Part shown: positions 49,596-60,703 of the stretch, piece after piece
Layout of the letters: the number at the start of each line of letters is the position of its first letter
Position numbering within the stretch: the first letter of the stretch is position 1
Assembly (NCBI GenBank): GCA_963576725.1
Contig: OY755252.1
Location: forward strand, 58,658,841 to 58,722,840
DNA: 64,000 nt
Direction of reading: 5' to 3'
Source: Azorinus chamasolen
Taxonomy: Eukaryota; Mollusca; Bivalvia; Cardiida; Solecurtidae
Notes under the pieces: model-generated
Database searches by the model: none
Told to the model about the DNA's origin: nothing
Seen by the model: the letters and a program-made list of their open reading frames with translations, nothing else
Made by a program: the position numbers and the translations under genes

Positions 49596-49842
49596 TTAAC
49601 CCTTTCCTTTATGTAAGCAATTTTGACGCATCTCTGCAAACAGGTTGACACAGATCAGACGGCTCCTATAGGAGCCGTCTGATCCGGGTCTGCACTGCTT
49701 TCTTATGATGTAGTATAGATCTGATTCTACAGCTTCTGCCTGAGCCAATATGTCCTGTGTTCATATGCCGTTATAAAAAATAATCTTATTAATATTCATG
49801 ACGTCATTATTTCCTACATGAATATTCATCAGGGAAAGAAAG
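49596..49842. repeat. hp-A element
   Basis: TTAACCCTTTCCTTTATGTA start; stem apex GGCTCCTATAGGAGCC; right flank to ATTCATCAGGGAAAG. Confidence 0.82.
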
Positions 49843-49884
49843 TTGTCACTTAAACAGTGCATTAAATCTTTACACCATAAGTAC

Positions 49885-50020
49885 GTCTTTCAAACAGAGT
49901 AGACCCAGATCAGATGGCTCCTGTAGGATTAAATCTACTCTTAGTGTACTCAGATGGATACTCATCTGGAGCCAAGCTGTTTGCAAATGTGGGTCAAGTC
50001 GCGCTTAGCAGGAGAAAGTG
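49885..50020. repeat. Chimera: hp-A left, hp-C right
   Basis: AACAGAGTAGACCCAGATCA + GATGGCTCCTGTAGG is hp-A; ATACTCATCTGGAGCCAAGC + TGTTTGCAAATG and GTCAAGTCGCG are hp-C. Confidence 0.62.
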
Positions 50021-50340
50021 CAGTTGAACTTCGATATCTCGAACTTCAAGGGACCATACAAATTAGTTCGAGATAAGAGAGGTTCGACTCATCCGATTTA
50101 TAATCTGACAAATATCTCAAGTTCACAGCTTAATACAGGTCTAAAGTAATGCTGAAAGCTCCTGCAGGAGCTTTCAGCATTACTTTAGACCTACATTAAA
50201 CTGCCACGTGTGTTTCTAGATATGGGTAGTGATATATATTAGAAAATATCCTGTATTGTAAATTTTGGAAGGCCTGGACTTTTAGTTTGAGTTATCCCGA
50301 AGTTCAAGTTATCCGAGTTCGAGATATCGAAGTTCAAATG
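50021..50340. repeat. hp-F element (320 bp)
   Basis: CAGTTGAACTTCGATATCTC to GAGATATCGAAGTTCAAATG; perfect stem around GAAAGCTCCTGCAGGAGC. Confidence 0.87.
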
Positions 50341-50404
50341 TATATCTTCTGGTGTCGTGGACATAGTTATGTATAGACACTTAGCATTATATGGTCGGCA
50401 GTAT

Positions 50405-50485
50405 GGTAGCATTTGCAAACAGTTTGGATCCAGATGAGACGCCGAGTAACTCGGCGTCTCATCAGAATCCAAACCGCTTGGAACT
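50405..50485. repeat. hp-C hairpin copy
   Basis: TTTGCAAACAGTTTGGATCC, apex GAGTAACTC, return ATCAGAATCCAAACCGC. 50486-50895 has no recognised feature. Confidence 0.7.
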
Positions 50486-51054
50486 AAGATTGAGATTTTG
50501 AATAGCAATGAAAATGGAAGAAATTTATGTTTGAATTGAAACAGGGTAGTATGCTTTTTTGCTGAAAAGTATTGCTTGGAGGGGGTTGAGGTTTGCTAAA
50601 TATGCATGTACATGTATACACATGTATGTATATTATACCGCGCTTGATTGGCATCACGACGAGATTCCGAGAATTTGTGAATTTACAGAACACTCGAATG
50701 TGCAATTACAAACACAGACATACAGTTGCCCTGATTTACACATCTCTGAGGAATGTGTTTACCAATGTTTCTGCGAATTGATGTAGATTTGATATTGATT
50801 TATGAGCTCAACCTGTTAAATTTATGATTGCATTCTAAGATTATTATCATCACCGCTACGCCTACACCGAAAAAACAATACCTGATGTTGAAAACATGTA
50901 CATATTTCGCAGACGAAATTTTGCAGCAGACGATATGCCTAGGCACATTAAAGTATGACATTTCCCCGCACTATATAACAGGGATTCTGGAATGGAACTC
51001 AGGCATGCAATTATAATCTCGTTTTTATTGAACAATGTTTCTGACGTTTCAAAT

Positions 51055-51240
51055 TAACCTGTAACTTATTTGGCGCCAAATAATTTTCGTCTGCAAACAA
51101 TATCGTCTGCTTTGAGTTTAAAGGTTGATTTTATTCAAAATGCCTTCTATAAAACCTAAGTGGTGTGTCTAACAGTTTGGATCCTGATGAGATACCGAGT
51201 TACTCGGCGTCTCATCTGGATCCAAACTGTTTGCATAGGT
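51055..51240. repeat. hp-C copy beside the assembly gap
   Basis: TTCGTCTGCAAACAATATCG left flank; AACAGTTTGGATCCTGATGA, apex GAGTTACTC, near-perfect return arm. Confidence 0.72.
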
Positions 51241-51300
51241 AATTACAGAATTGCCCAACTTAAAACAAGTTCCGTGAGTCACTTTCCGGTGACTCCGCGG

Positions 51301-51500
51301 NNNNNNNNNNNNNNNNNNNNNNNNNNNNNNNNNNNNNNNNNNNNNNNNNNNNNNNNNNNNNNNNNNNNNNNNNNNNNNNNNNNNNNNNNNNNNNNNNNNN
51401 NNNNNNNNNNNNNNNNNNNNNNNNNNNNNNNNNNNNNNNNNNNNNNNNNNNNNNNNNNNNNNNNNNNNNNNNNNNNNNNNNNNNNNNNNNNNNNNNNNNN
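51301..51500. other. Assembly gap (200 N)
   Basis: Exactly 200 undetermined bases, a round number that suggests a scaffolding placeholder rather than a measured size. Confidence 0.99.
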
Positions 51501-51639
51501 ATATGACTGGCTGATTATTCTAATGCTGTTGAGAAATATTGATAAAAAAGACTCACAAGTGCAGATAACATATGACATTTTTAACCCTAATAACATTAAT
51601 CGCTACAAAACCCGTATTTTCAAAAAGCTATTTATTGTT

Positions 51640-51745
51640 TTCCGATTAGTTCAGGCTTTTGCCAAGCAGCTCACATCGTGCCGAGATGCCGAGTAACTCG
51701 TTGTCCCACCAGGATCCAAGCTATTTGACACTTGGTCAATTGTTT
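51640..51745. repeat. hp-C copy
   Basis: CAGGCTTTTGCCAAGCAGCT, GCCGAGATGCCGAGTAACTC, CAGGATCCAAGCTATTTGAC. Confidence 0.58.
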
Positions 51746-51852
51746 CTCAAAAGCTTTAGGACATCAGAAGTAGTCAAGGTTTGCGCCTGGTCCAACTTTG
51801 AACTGACGGTGTTCTTTCTTGAAAATCTGTCCTCACTTCACCATAAAGCAAG

Positions 51853-52155
51853 TTTAGTTGAACTTTGATATCTCGAACTTCAAGGGATCATACACATTAG
51901 CTCGAGAGAACAGATGTTCGAGTTATCCGATTTCTGAACTGGATATTTTCTTAATTTCACAGCTTAATGCAGGTCTAAAGTAATGCTGAAAGCTCCTGTA
52001 AGGAGCTTTCAGCATTTACTTTAGACCTGCATTAAGCTGTCACCTGTGTTTCTAGATATGCGTTGTTATACAATTTAAGAGCATCTATGTATTGCAAGAT
52101 TAGGAAAGACTGAACTTTTAGTTCGAGTTATCCGAAGTTCGAGTTATCCGAGTAC
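51853..52155. repeat. hp-F element
   Basis: TAGTTGAACTTTGATATCTC left; perfect stem with GCTCCTGTAAGGAGC; the right end stops at TTCGAGTTATCCGAGTAC. Confidence 0.82.
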
Positions 52156-52234
52156 ACCAAAACTTTAACACTTCTCAAGCTTAAAAAATGTCTGACCAAA
52201 TTCTAATCTGCTGAACTCTTTATTGCTTTCCGAT

Positions 52235-52345
52235 TCGTTCAAGCGTTTGCCAAGCAGCTTAAATCCTGCCGAGATGCCGAGTTACTCGGCGCCCCATCTG
52301 GATCAAAGCTGTTTGCAAATGTGAGACAAGTTGCGGTAAATAGGG
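52235..52345. repeat. hp-C copy
   Basis: CGTTCAAGCGTTTGCCAAGC, GCCGAGATGCCGAGTTACTC, AGCTGTTTGCAAATGTGAGA. Confidence 0.6.
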
Positions 52346-52349
52346 AAGG

Positions 52350-52578
52350 TTAACCCATTTGCTCCCAGTGGATTCTTCCATGCTTATATATTGGATTAGT
52401 CTATCTTTTATCTAAGGGATGTCTGGTCTAAATTTTCATTATTTTTTTGTTTTATATTGAATTTTCTATCAGCAAAAAGTGTAGACTCTGATCAGAGGCC
52501 GCATTATGCGGCGTCTGATCAGAGTCTACACTATTTGCCTACGTCCCATATATGGGATCGTGGGCGCAAACGGGTTAA
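52350..52578. repeat. hp-J hairpin element, full length (229 bp)
   Basis: TTAACCCATTTGCTCCCAGT to GGGCGCAAACGGGTTAA; stem GTGTAGACTCTGATCAGAGG, apex GCCGCATTATGCGGC. Second copy at 62740-62956. Confidence 0.85.
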
Positions 52579-52679
52579 TACTACTTTTATTTTTCAGCAA
52601 ACATTGCATAGCTTTAATATGATTGTGTGCTATCCAATTAATCAATTAATCTGAGTGGTGTCCCTTAAACTCTCTATTC

Positions 52680-52752
52680 CATAGGTAACCTCTGTTATTT
52701 CGAAGTAATGTGTATTGTCCCTTGAAGTTCGAGATATCAAGGTTCAACTGCC
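52680..52752. repeat. hp-F right-end remnant
   Basis: TCTGTTATTTCGAAGTAATG, GTTCGAGATATCAAGGTTCA then ACTG. Confidence 0.6.
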
Positions 52753-52942
52753 TGCCTACATCCAAACTGTTAGCATAGGTAATCAGAAATAAACCACTAG
52801 TAATCAAAGAGATATTGTGACTCCCAGTTTGTCTGACATATATACGTGTAATTGAGGTAATTACTAAAACAGATACAATAGAGTCTAACTGAAGAGACCG
52901 GATGATTTATCAGCATATGAGACCGTAAAATAAGGTGGTTGC

Positions 52943-53172
52943 TTAACACATTTCCATCATATATTATTTTTAGATCTAACTTCTTTGAATAAATCTACCG
53001 AAAGGGAGCATTAACTAGAGAAAAGGATTTTTTAGAATTTTGTAGTTTAAAACCATTGTGATAAATAGAGCATTTGCTCCTATAGGAGCAAATGCTCTAT
53101 TTATCACAATGGGTTTCAAGAGGTGATTTTTGCAGAGGCGTCAAAGGGCCTCAGTATGAGGGAATGGGTTAA
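52943..53172. repeat. hp-B element nested in hp-I remnant (230 bp)
   Basis: TTAACACATTTCCATCATAT to GAGGGAATGGGTTAA; perfect apex GCTCCTATAGGAGC. Host pieces AAGGTGGTTGCTTAA and TTAATGTAGGGA rejoin as an hp-I arm (52880-53220). Confidence 0.87.
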
Positions 53173-53227
53173 TGTAGGGAAACAGTGATACAGAAAGCTC
53201 CTACAGAAGCCACCGCCTGTTCTACAC

Positions 53228-53468
53228 AGTTCCCTGTTCTATGTTTATTCCAAATTTCAATACCTGCTGAATATTCATGGACAAAATAGTTATAAAGAAA
53301 TATGGAAGGAAGAACACTTGTCATTTTAGAAAGTAAAGAAACAGATCTTTCAAATTCCACTAGCAAACAGAGCAGACCTTGATCAGACGGCTCCTATAGG
53401 TGCCGTCTAATCTGGGTCTCCTCTGTTTGCAAATGCATGAAAACACGTTTATATGAAGGAAAGGGTTA
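53228..53468. repeat. hp-A (A2) element
   Basis: TTCCCTGTTCTATGTTTATT to AAGGAAAGGGTTAA; apex GGCTCCTATAGGTGCC. Confidence 0.82.
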
Positions 53469-53733
53469 AAAATCCAGAATTAGGCTTCAGTTGAGTGGTC
53501 GTATTAGCGGGCCTTTACTGTATGTAGAAGAATATTTCTCGTAGCTGTGTTGTACTGGGGAATTCAAGCAATGTACAATGATTTCTTGCAAAAACATCCC
53601 CCAAAATGACAAAAATAGACTTGCCTGAAACCTAGATTAGGTCGAGTTGACTGATAAAACGGTATATGTAAGAGAAGGGAACTAATTTGCTCTTGAAATT
53701 ACCTTTCTACCTACCGCACCAACCAATTTGATG

Positions 53734-53938
53734 TTAACTCTTTCACTGCCAATTTATTTAAATATATGCAAAATGTTTGGATCCAGATGAGACGCCGAGT
53801 AACTCGGCGTCACATCAGGATCCAAACTGTTTGTTACTGTGACTAGTTTGTAAAAGAAAAATGTAAAAATATAAACATTGAAAATTGTAGCAGACGACAA
53901 AGTTTGCAGACGACAAAATTGGGCAGCGAAAGAGTTAA
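53734..53938. repeat. hp-C element, full length (205 bp)
   Basis: TTAACTCTTTCACTGCCAAT to GGCAGCGAAAGAGTTAA; stem apex GAGTAACTC. 53470-53733 holds an hp-K end scrap and nothing else. Confidence 0.87.
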
Positions 53939-53989
53939 ACAGCATCTTTATATTGACAGTAGTCGTTTATTTCAATCCTCAACTTTTAG

Positions 53990-54095
53990 CCTGTTGCAGG
54001 TGGATTGGTGATTACTTATGCAAACAGTTTGGATCCAGATGAGACGCCGAGTAACTCGGCGTCTCACTAGGGTCTTAACTGTTTGACGCCCTGGT
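53990..54095. repeat. hp-C copy
   Basis: GCAAACAGTTTGGATCCAGA, apex GAGTAACTC, return arm ending TTAACTGTTTGACGCC. Confidence 0.7.
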
Positions 54096-54296
54096 AAACA
54101 GCTTATAGATTTTGAAAATATATTTGGGGAACATTTGTGTAAAAATAATTTGATCAGCAGACTAAAGTTGTTTCTTCTACACCATGGCAGAAACTGCAGA
54201 CGACAGATGTATACCCATATGACGTCATAAGCAAGCAGAGCAGTATGATATAGGTCTATTCTGTTTGCAAAGGCGTAGAAACTCTAGTGCTGCTAC

Positions 54297-54546
54297 TTAA
54301 CCCTTTCCCTAATATAAACGTGTTTTCATGCATTTGCAAACAGAGTAGACCCAGATCAGACGGCTCCTAGAGGAGCCGTCTGATCAGGTTCTGCTCTGTT
54401 TGCTAATAGAATTTAATAGATCTGTTTCTTTGCTTTCTAAAATGTCTTCAATGTTACACCTTCCATATTTCTTTATGACTATTTTCTTAATGAATATTCA
54501 GTAGGTATTGAAATTTGTAATAGACATAGAACAGGGAAAGGGTTAA
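54297..54546. repeat. hp-A (A2) element, full length (250 bp)
   Basis: TTAACCCTTTCCCTAATATA to CAGGGAAAGGGTTAA; apex GGCTCCTAGAGGAGCC. Its last TTAA is the first of the next element. Confidence 0.88.
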
Positions 54547-54790
54547 CCCTTTGATCCATGGATATTCTTGTAAGAAATAATGACATCATCAATATTAATT
54601 AGATTAATTGTTATAATATCGCATGGACACGTTATGTTTGGCTATCGCAGAAACAGTAGAATCATATATATATTATTTCATAAGCAAACAGAACAGACCC
54701 TGATCATACGGCTCCTATAGGAGCCGTCTGATCTGGGTCTACAATGTTTGCAAATGTCTAGAAATGTGTATTTATGGAGGAAATGGTTAA
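54543..54790. repeat. hp-A (A3) element, full length (248 bp)
   Basis: TTAACCCTTTGATCCATGGA to TATGGAGGAAATGGTTAA; apex GGCTCCTATAGGAGCC. A third hp-A begins at its final TTAA (54787-54840, truncated). Confidence 0.87.
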
Positions 54791-55489
54791 CCCTTTCTCT
54801 CATATTAAACGTGTTTTCACGCGTTTGCGAACATAGGCGACTCCATGCAAAGAACGTAAATTAAAAATACATACCCAACTTTTAAAACTCGTTCTTAGAT
54901 CTCCGTGGCTTTTAACAATTTTCCAGATATTCTCACATTCCAGATATTTTTTTATATTGCAATATGAGATATGAACATATTGTCGGTCTATGACATACAG
55001 ACTTTCACCCCGTCAATACAGTACGGCATCTGGTGGCAGAGCAGACCTAGCAGAACAAAACTGTCGTCTGCTGCATAAGATGTTTAACATGCACGTCGCT
55101 TGTAGCACTGAGAAATTGATGTTCAGTTTTTCTCACCAATACATAGTTCAGTTCACACGTACGTGTCTAACATACACTTCCAGGTAAATAGTCGCGGGTA
55201 AAAATGTTTTCACCAACTGGTAGCCACATCTTTCTTATATATCCAGTGTAACAAATTATATACATGTTGATTTTCACATAACGCGCGAAGCGACAGTCGT
55301 CTGCAGAAACGAATTGTCGTCTGAAACAAATTCCGAGATATGTTTTTGTTTTATTTCTAAAGAAAGTGTGCAAAACAGGCTGGATCTTGATTGGGTGGTG
55401 TTCTTTTGCGTCTCATCTACTTCAATATGTTTGCAAATCTTATCACAGACTCAATAAGTGCGAATAAAAGGGAAACAAATTACAACAAA

Positions 55490-55690
55490 GTCTGGCTAAT
55501 TCGACAACATACTTTAGTAACACAGGAGTCTGCAAAAGCATGCGGTTGCTTAATGCAGGGTAAAAGTAATGCAGAAAGCTCCTATAGGAGCTTTCTACAT
55601 AACTTTTGTCCTGCATTAAGCTACCACCAGTTTTAAACATCCAGAATTATACATCTTTTATGTGGTCGTATAAGCGAGTCTTCACTGTAT
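55490..55690. repeat. hp-K element
   Basis: GGCTAATTCGACAACATACT flank; stem GCGGTTGCTTAATGCAGGGT, apex GCTCCTATAGGAGC; right CGTATAAGCGAGTCTTCACT. 54841-55489 holds only a worn hp-C near 55300-55440. Confidence 0.7.
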
Positions 55691-55943
55691 ATACATGTTG
55701 GAGAAACAAGTGCTTAGCGGTGAGTCATACGATCATTACAGCAACTCACGTCAATATAGGAACCTCAGTAGATCAAATCTCGCGAGACTTGACGTGGTAT
55801 CTAATCGACATAGGAGTTGTTAATTATTGAGCGAAATCTGTTTTTCTCATACAAAGTCTGGTACAGGCGTTTAGATGACCTTTATCAACATATGCGATAT
55901 TATGACTACAGTTACGTCTCCCTATATAGCGCCCAATTTATTC

Positions 55944-56065
55944 AATTAACCCTATTTCTCATATAAACGCCTTTTTCGCCAACTTGCAAACAGAGTAGAC
56001 CCAGATCAGACGGCTCCTTTAGGAGAGCCGTCTGGTCAGGGTCTGCTCTGTTTGCTTATGATAGG
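55944..56065. repeat. hp-A partial element
   Basis: TTAACCCTATTTCTCATATA, stem apex GGCTCCTTTAGGAGAGCC; right flank replaced at TTATGATAGGACAG. 56066-56458 has no recognised feature. Confidence 0.72.
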
Positions 56066-56458
56066 ACAGGGTTTCCGGTATGACTTTCGGGTTGAGTGTC
56101 CCAAGGACCCTCTGATGAAAACATTAAGGGTCCTCAACAATATTGCGAGGGTCTCATTTCAAGCAAACATTATCGTTCAACGATCCTATGCCAAAACATT
56201 GGTAAAATGACTGCAAACCTTATTTTACTTAAGTCGTCAACTGAATTTCAATACACTTTTATCAGATGAAACTCAAAAATAAATTATCGGAAAGGAATTA
56301 CAAAAAAATGGCAGCGCATCTTCCGAGGACCCAGCTGCCCATAATCTGAGGGTCCCGGGGCTTCATTGTTGCTTCAGTGATTTAGGCCCTTTAAACATAA
56401 TGGACTCTTCTATAGTTAAACACTGACCAATGTGTCAGTCCATTTTAAATAATCAACA

Positions 56459-56715
56459 TTTAACCCGTTCCTTCATGTAGACGCATTTTCATGCATTTGC
56501 AAACAGAGGAGACCGAGATCAGACGGCTCCTATAGGAGCCGTCTGATCAGGGTCTGCTCTGTTTGCTAAGAGAATTTGAAAGATATGTTTCTTTACTTTC
56601 AAAAATGGCTACAATGCTGCACTTTTCCTATTTTATTATTATAACTATTTTGTCCATAAAATTAATATTCAGTGGGTATTGAACTTTCGAATAAAAATAG
56701 AACACGGATAAGGTT
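56459..56715. repeat. hp-A (A2) element
   Basis: TTAACCCGTTCCTTCATGTA; stem apex GGCTCCTATAGGAGCC; right GAACACGGATAAGGTTA. Confidence 0.82.
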
Positions 56716-57064
56716 ACAGAGTTATCATAATGGGCGCGTACAATGTCTCTTAGAGGTCATTATTGGTTAAAAGGTTTTATTTTTTCTGCTAATATTCTGT
56801 TTTTCATGTCGAAGATGGATTAATTATATCACAAAGGTAGACAAAATGAGGCCATTTAGGCAATTTCAAACTTACTGGTCTTTTAAAACATCAATGAAAC
56901 CATAAACGACTTTTTTGTACTAATATGCCTGATCAATGTTATAAAACTTCTAAAGTTGATTTTGAGTTAATTCCATAAGTACCTGAACTCAGAGACTCAA
57001 GCGAAAGGTTTTATACACAGGAACAGGTATAGATGCGTACTCAAATACGAGTACTAAAATCGTA

Positions 57065-57152
57065 ATTTCTCCACCAAGCCCTATATATGTTGTGGCCACT
57101 CTTTTAGAATCGCCTCTTCCAGCCGTCACAATATAGGGTTTAGTGGAGAAAT
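57065..57152. repeat. hp-L copy
   Basis: TCTCCACCAAGCCCTATATA, GTTGTGGCCACTCTTTTAGA, ATATAGGGTTTAGTGGAGAA; one stem arm shortened. Confidence 0.6.
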
Positions 57153-57175
57153 AAGAAGTTATTCTTGAAATTGTT

Positions 57176-57294
57176 TTAACCCTTCGCTTGCTATTCACGT
57201 CAATATACCTACCTGTAAATAGTGAAGACCCAGATGAGACAGCTCCTGCAGGAGCTGTCTCATTAGGGTCTGCACTATTTACAAGTTGATTGTG
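57176..57294. repeat. hp-H element, 3' half replaced
   Basis: TTAACCCTTCGCTTGC through the full hairpin to ACAAGTTGATTGTG, where a retroposon tail begins. Confidence 0.82.
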
Positions 57295-57384
57295 ACATTT
57301 ATTGTATTTGAAAATGTATAAATCTCCCACATTGTTTGGGACTTGTGCACTTATACAAATAAAACTTGAAACTTGAAACTTGAA
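57295..57384 (+). repeat. Retroposon 3' tail with TTGAAAC repeats
   Basis: GGGACTTGTGCACTTATACA then AATAAAACTTGAAACTTGAA + ACTTGAA. A short microsatellite tail typical of LINE/SINE ends. 57385-57753 has no recognised feature. Confidence 0.55.
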
Positions 57385-57753
57385 TTTGAGAACTTACTCC
57401 TGAATTCTTTAAAAGCACCAAATCATGCATTTAGGTGGTACAATTAACGACCTTTCTGTTTCTGAGCATATATTTCAAAAGCATTTGTTTTCGTCTGATG
57501 AAACTGCCTCAACATTTTAAGTTAAACATTAAGACGAAAAACAAGGACCATTGTAGTGACAGCATTTCCTTGCAAGTGAAGTTGAACAAGGTGAGTTTAA
57601 ATATTATTTAGTAAAACAATTTACTTACCTCATTTTCTTCTATAATCCTTTACATATTTCCATGTAGATATATATGTGTACATATGTACACACATAATTA
57701 TCAGTGTTAAATAAATGAAACGGTTATGAACACAAGTTGTGTTTAATACGTAT

Positions 57754-57980
57754 TTAACCCATTCCCTTATATTGACGACTTTTGACGACTCTATAAAAGT
57801 CACTTTGTGAAACCATTGTGATAAATAGAGCATTTGCTCCTATAGGAGCAAATGCTCTATTTATCACAATGGTTTCAAACTACAAAATTCTAATGTTTCC
57901 TTTTCTCTAGTTAATGCTCCTTTTCGGTAGATTTATTAAAAGAGGTTGGATCTAAAAATAGCCTATGCCGTAATGGGTTA
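57754..57980. repeat. hp-B element (227 bp)
   Basis: TTAACCCATTCCCTTATATT to GCCGTAATGGGTTAG; perfect stem with apex GCTCCTATAGGAGC. A short TAAATATATCACTAAATG duplication follows. Confidence 0.85.
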
Positions 57981-58120
57981 GTAAATAAATATATCACTAA
58001 ATGTTAAATAAATATATCACTAAATGTAATTTGACACATGTCAACAAAAGGTACCTGTTAACAAATATCAAATGACATAATGACTCAACTATAGAATAGT
58101 TGGATCAAGTTTGGCTATTA

Positions 58121-58337
58121 CAGTAAAACCCCACTAATGCGACAGCCAAAAAGGGGCATAATTCACAGTGGCAAGGGCAGGTAGTTGCTTAATGCAGGAC
58201 GAAAGTTATGCAGAAAGCTCCTATAGGAGCTTTCTGCATAACGTTCGTCCTGCATTAAGCAACCACCTGCTTATGAAAACAGCCATGTTTGTGTTTAAGT
58301 GGTCGCATTAAGTGGTCGCATTAGCGGGGTTCTACTG
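58121..58337. repeat. hp-K element, full length (217 bp)
   Basis: CAGTAAAACCCCACTAATGC to GCATTAGCGGGGTTCTACTG, TA both sides; stem GCAGGACGAAAGTTATGCAG, apex GCTCCTATAGGAGC. Confidence 0.88.
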
Positions 58338-58506
58338 TACTGATTTTTGGTGTTTTTTGTTTATTACAACACGTGATAACGTCATCAAACACGCTGTCGT
58401 AGTAAACCATATATTTTCATGGTTCATACCTTTTCGTAAAATCGCTTGAGCTAGCTCATGAATTAATGTGCCAGCTACGTGATTTTCAGAAAAGTGATTG
58501 TCTATA

Positions 58507-59010
58507 AAACTACGGATTTCTATACATGTAGCTGATTTGAAATCATGGTAACCGTAACAGGTGGTCGAGTGACCAGGATCAAAAATCTATCAAAAATAGT
58601 CTATGCTAGTATAGATGAACTGGTACTGTGCAACGAAGAATTTCCTTCATGTGTGTGTTTGTTTACCAATATCTGTTTTCAAATTCGTAATTATTCACTA
58701 ATTTAATTCTTCCATTTAGAGTTTCCTTTAACGTTTGGACACTTTATAAAAGGTGTTCATTCTCCTCAAATTACTAGAGGAACTATGAAATTTTGGTTTA
58801 AGTTGATATCACAAATAATTATGCATGTTACGTGATAGTATTTGACCTGTTTAATCCATTTTGATTTATATATGCTGATGTAACGAGATACTATGTGTAT
58901 AAGTTACCAAATAAACTATGTCTATAAAACTACGGATTTCTATACATGTAGCTGATTTGAAATGATTGTAACCGTAACAGGTGGTCGAGTGACCAGGATC
59001 AAAAATGATA
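58507..59010 (+). repeat. Pair of ~88-bp direct repeats
   Basis: TCTATAAAACTACGGATTTC through GGTGGTCGAGTGACCAGGAT + CAAAAAT occurs at about 58501-58588 and 58920-59007 with very few changes. About 330 bases of AT-rich sequence lie between. Confidence 0.8.
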
Positions 59011-59222
59011 TCTATACATTTGACCTCTGTTGCCCGTTCACCTATCAGTGCCAATAAATTAGCCAAAATATCAATACTATATGCTACTGCCATACTATAA
59101 TTTACAGTTTGGGGATATGTAAACGTATTACATTTAAATACCCTTACATAATTCTGGGTGTCCTGGGTGTGCCACGCAGTTTCTTGTTCTGACAGTTTTA
59201 CACAACCAGTTACCATGCTGTA

Positions 59223-59584
59223 CAGTGCTCCCTCCCTACAACGGCCCTCTCAATAACGATTCCCTCCTTACAACAACGCATGTCACTGTTTCCGAAACAA
59301 CAAGGCTCCAGAAACAACTTTTTTTCATCGTATTTTCTTTATGCCTCCATCAAACCCTATGTTGTGACCACTCTTTAGAATCGTCACTTTGTGACGATTC
59401 TAAAGAGTGGTCACAACATAGGGTTTGATTGAGGCATAACGGTTTTAGTTCTCGAAATACACCTTATCTGGGGATCTGCAAACAAGCTAATTATGTTTGA
59501 CTTTCCCTCCCTATAACAACTCCCTCTGAACAACACATACAATATTCGTATCCCAAAGGGTGTCGTTGTAGAGAGGGAACACTG
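59223..59584. repeat. hp-G element, full length (362 bp)
   Basis: CAGTGCTCCCTCCCTACAAC to its inverse, TA both sides; stem GTGACCACTCTTTAGAATCG closes at TCACTTTGTGA. Very close to 40739-41099. Confidence 0.9.
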
Positions 59585-59597
59585 TATTTGCCAAAAT

Positions 59598-60004
59598 TTA
59601 CACATGACTTCCTTTAGTGTTGTTGTCTAAAACTGTTTGAATCATCTTAAGAACATTTTCTGTATCAATCAACGGATCACTTCTGTTTGCAAGGCCTTCC
59701 ATACATGCATCTAGTCCCTCTTTCTTTGGGACTGATGGATACAACTTTGCTACGTCAAAACAGAACAGAATGCAATTTTCTGAAAGTGGTTCATTAATCT
59801 CTTTTAATTTTTTAATAAAATCAGTTGTATCCCTGATGTAGCTGGGTGAAGTTTCAACAAATTCACTAAGTTCATGCTCAGCAACCTCAGCTAACCTCTC
59901 AGTGGCAGTACCCATGCCACTAACTATTGTTCTAAAAGGAGCAGTTGGTTTGTGGATTTTAGGGTTCCCTTTCAATTTACGTAGCAAAGTTGTATCCAAA
60001 GTTT
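59598..60004 (-). pseudogene. Penelope-like element reverse transcriptase fragment
   Basis: An open frame of about 133 residues reads KGNPKIHKPTAPFRTIVSG, then SYIRDTTDFIKKLKEI and CFDVAKLYPSVP. This is the N-terminal part of the Penelope/TERT-type reverse transcriptase, with the first catalytic Asp region (FDVAKLYPSVP). It is closed by TAA on both sides and lacks the later YxDD part, so it is a dead fragment. It lies opposite in strand to the endonuclease piece at 60421. Penelope-like RTs copy the element RNA into DNA at the target. Confidence 0.85.
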
Positions 60005-60420
60005 ATATAAATCCATTTTGGCATATTTAATCACTAAACACGATAATTCCCCTAATAGCGCCCCAATACATTATTTCTACCCGAAGGTATCCGAAGTGGT
60101 GTGCGTATTGTATTTCATCGACGTTCGTGTTATAATAGATGGATGGACGATATAATAACTCCTCTAAAAACTGTTTTATTGGTCATTTCAAACCAAAAGT
60201 GTTTTAATTCATTTCTGCATTTTTTCTTTACGTATCAATAGTTATCTATTATGAATTTTGCTACTGTTTAGTCGAATCGAGAAGTCGGTAATTTGGTTTC
60301 TGATCATCATATGTGGGGCCCGCCATGGGGAATTTCCATGTACCCTGCCAGCTGACAGGGTACATGGACTCATGTACACGGCTAGTTAACCAATCAGAAG
60401 TGAGGATTTTACTTTGCAGT

Positions 60421-60703
60421 ATAATAATGGTGTATGTCGGTGAAACTGAGAGAGAAATTCGGGAGATAATGAAAGAACATTTGAGTGATCAATGTGAGGC
60501 ATGAGAGAGAGAAGCCAATAAATAGACATTTTGGAATCGGTGGTCATAGCAGTGATGATGTGAGATTTGTAGTTTTGAAACGGATGTTCCATGCATGTAG
60601 AACTGAAAGACAGATCCATGAAACTGATTGGATATGGAGGCTGAGAACCTACAGACCATTTGGCTGTAACATCAAAGAGGATAATGCGCTAATGCATGCA
60701 TGA
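60421..60703 (+). pseudogene. Penelope-like element GIY-YIG endonuclease fragment, frameshifted
   Basis: Frame 1 reads VYVGETEREIREIMKEH, then a shift near 60500 moves to a frame reading INRHFGIGGHSSDDV and DWIWRLRTYRPFGCN. These are the C-terminal endonuclease signatures of Penelope-like elements: YVGET, HF..GHS, and WI..LRT..P.G.N. The first part of the domain is missing and the shift makes it non-functional. Element 3' sequence follows at 60704-60935. Confidence 0.82.

Noticed and set aside
58866..59216. 116-codon - strand frame
   Set aside because: Spans one copy of the 88-bp duplication; no recognisable motif or homologous sense in the other copy.
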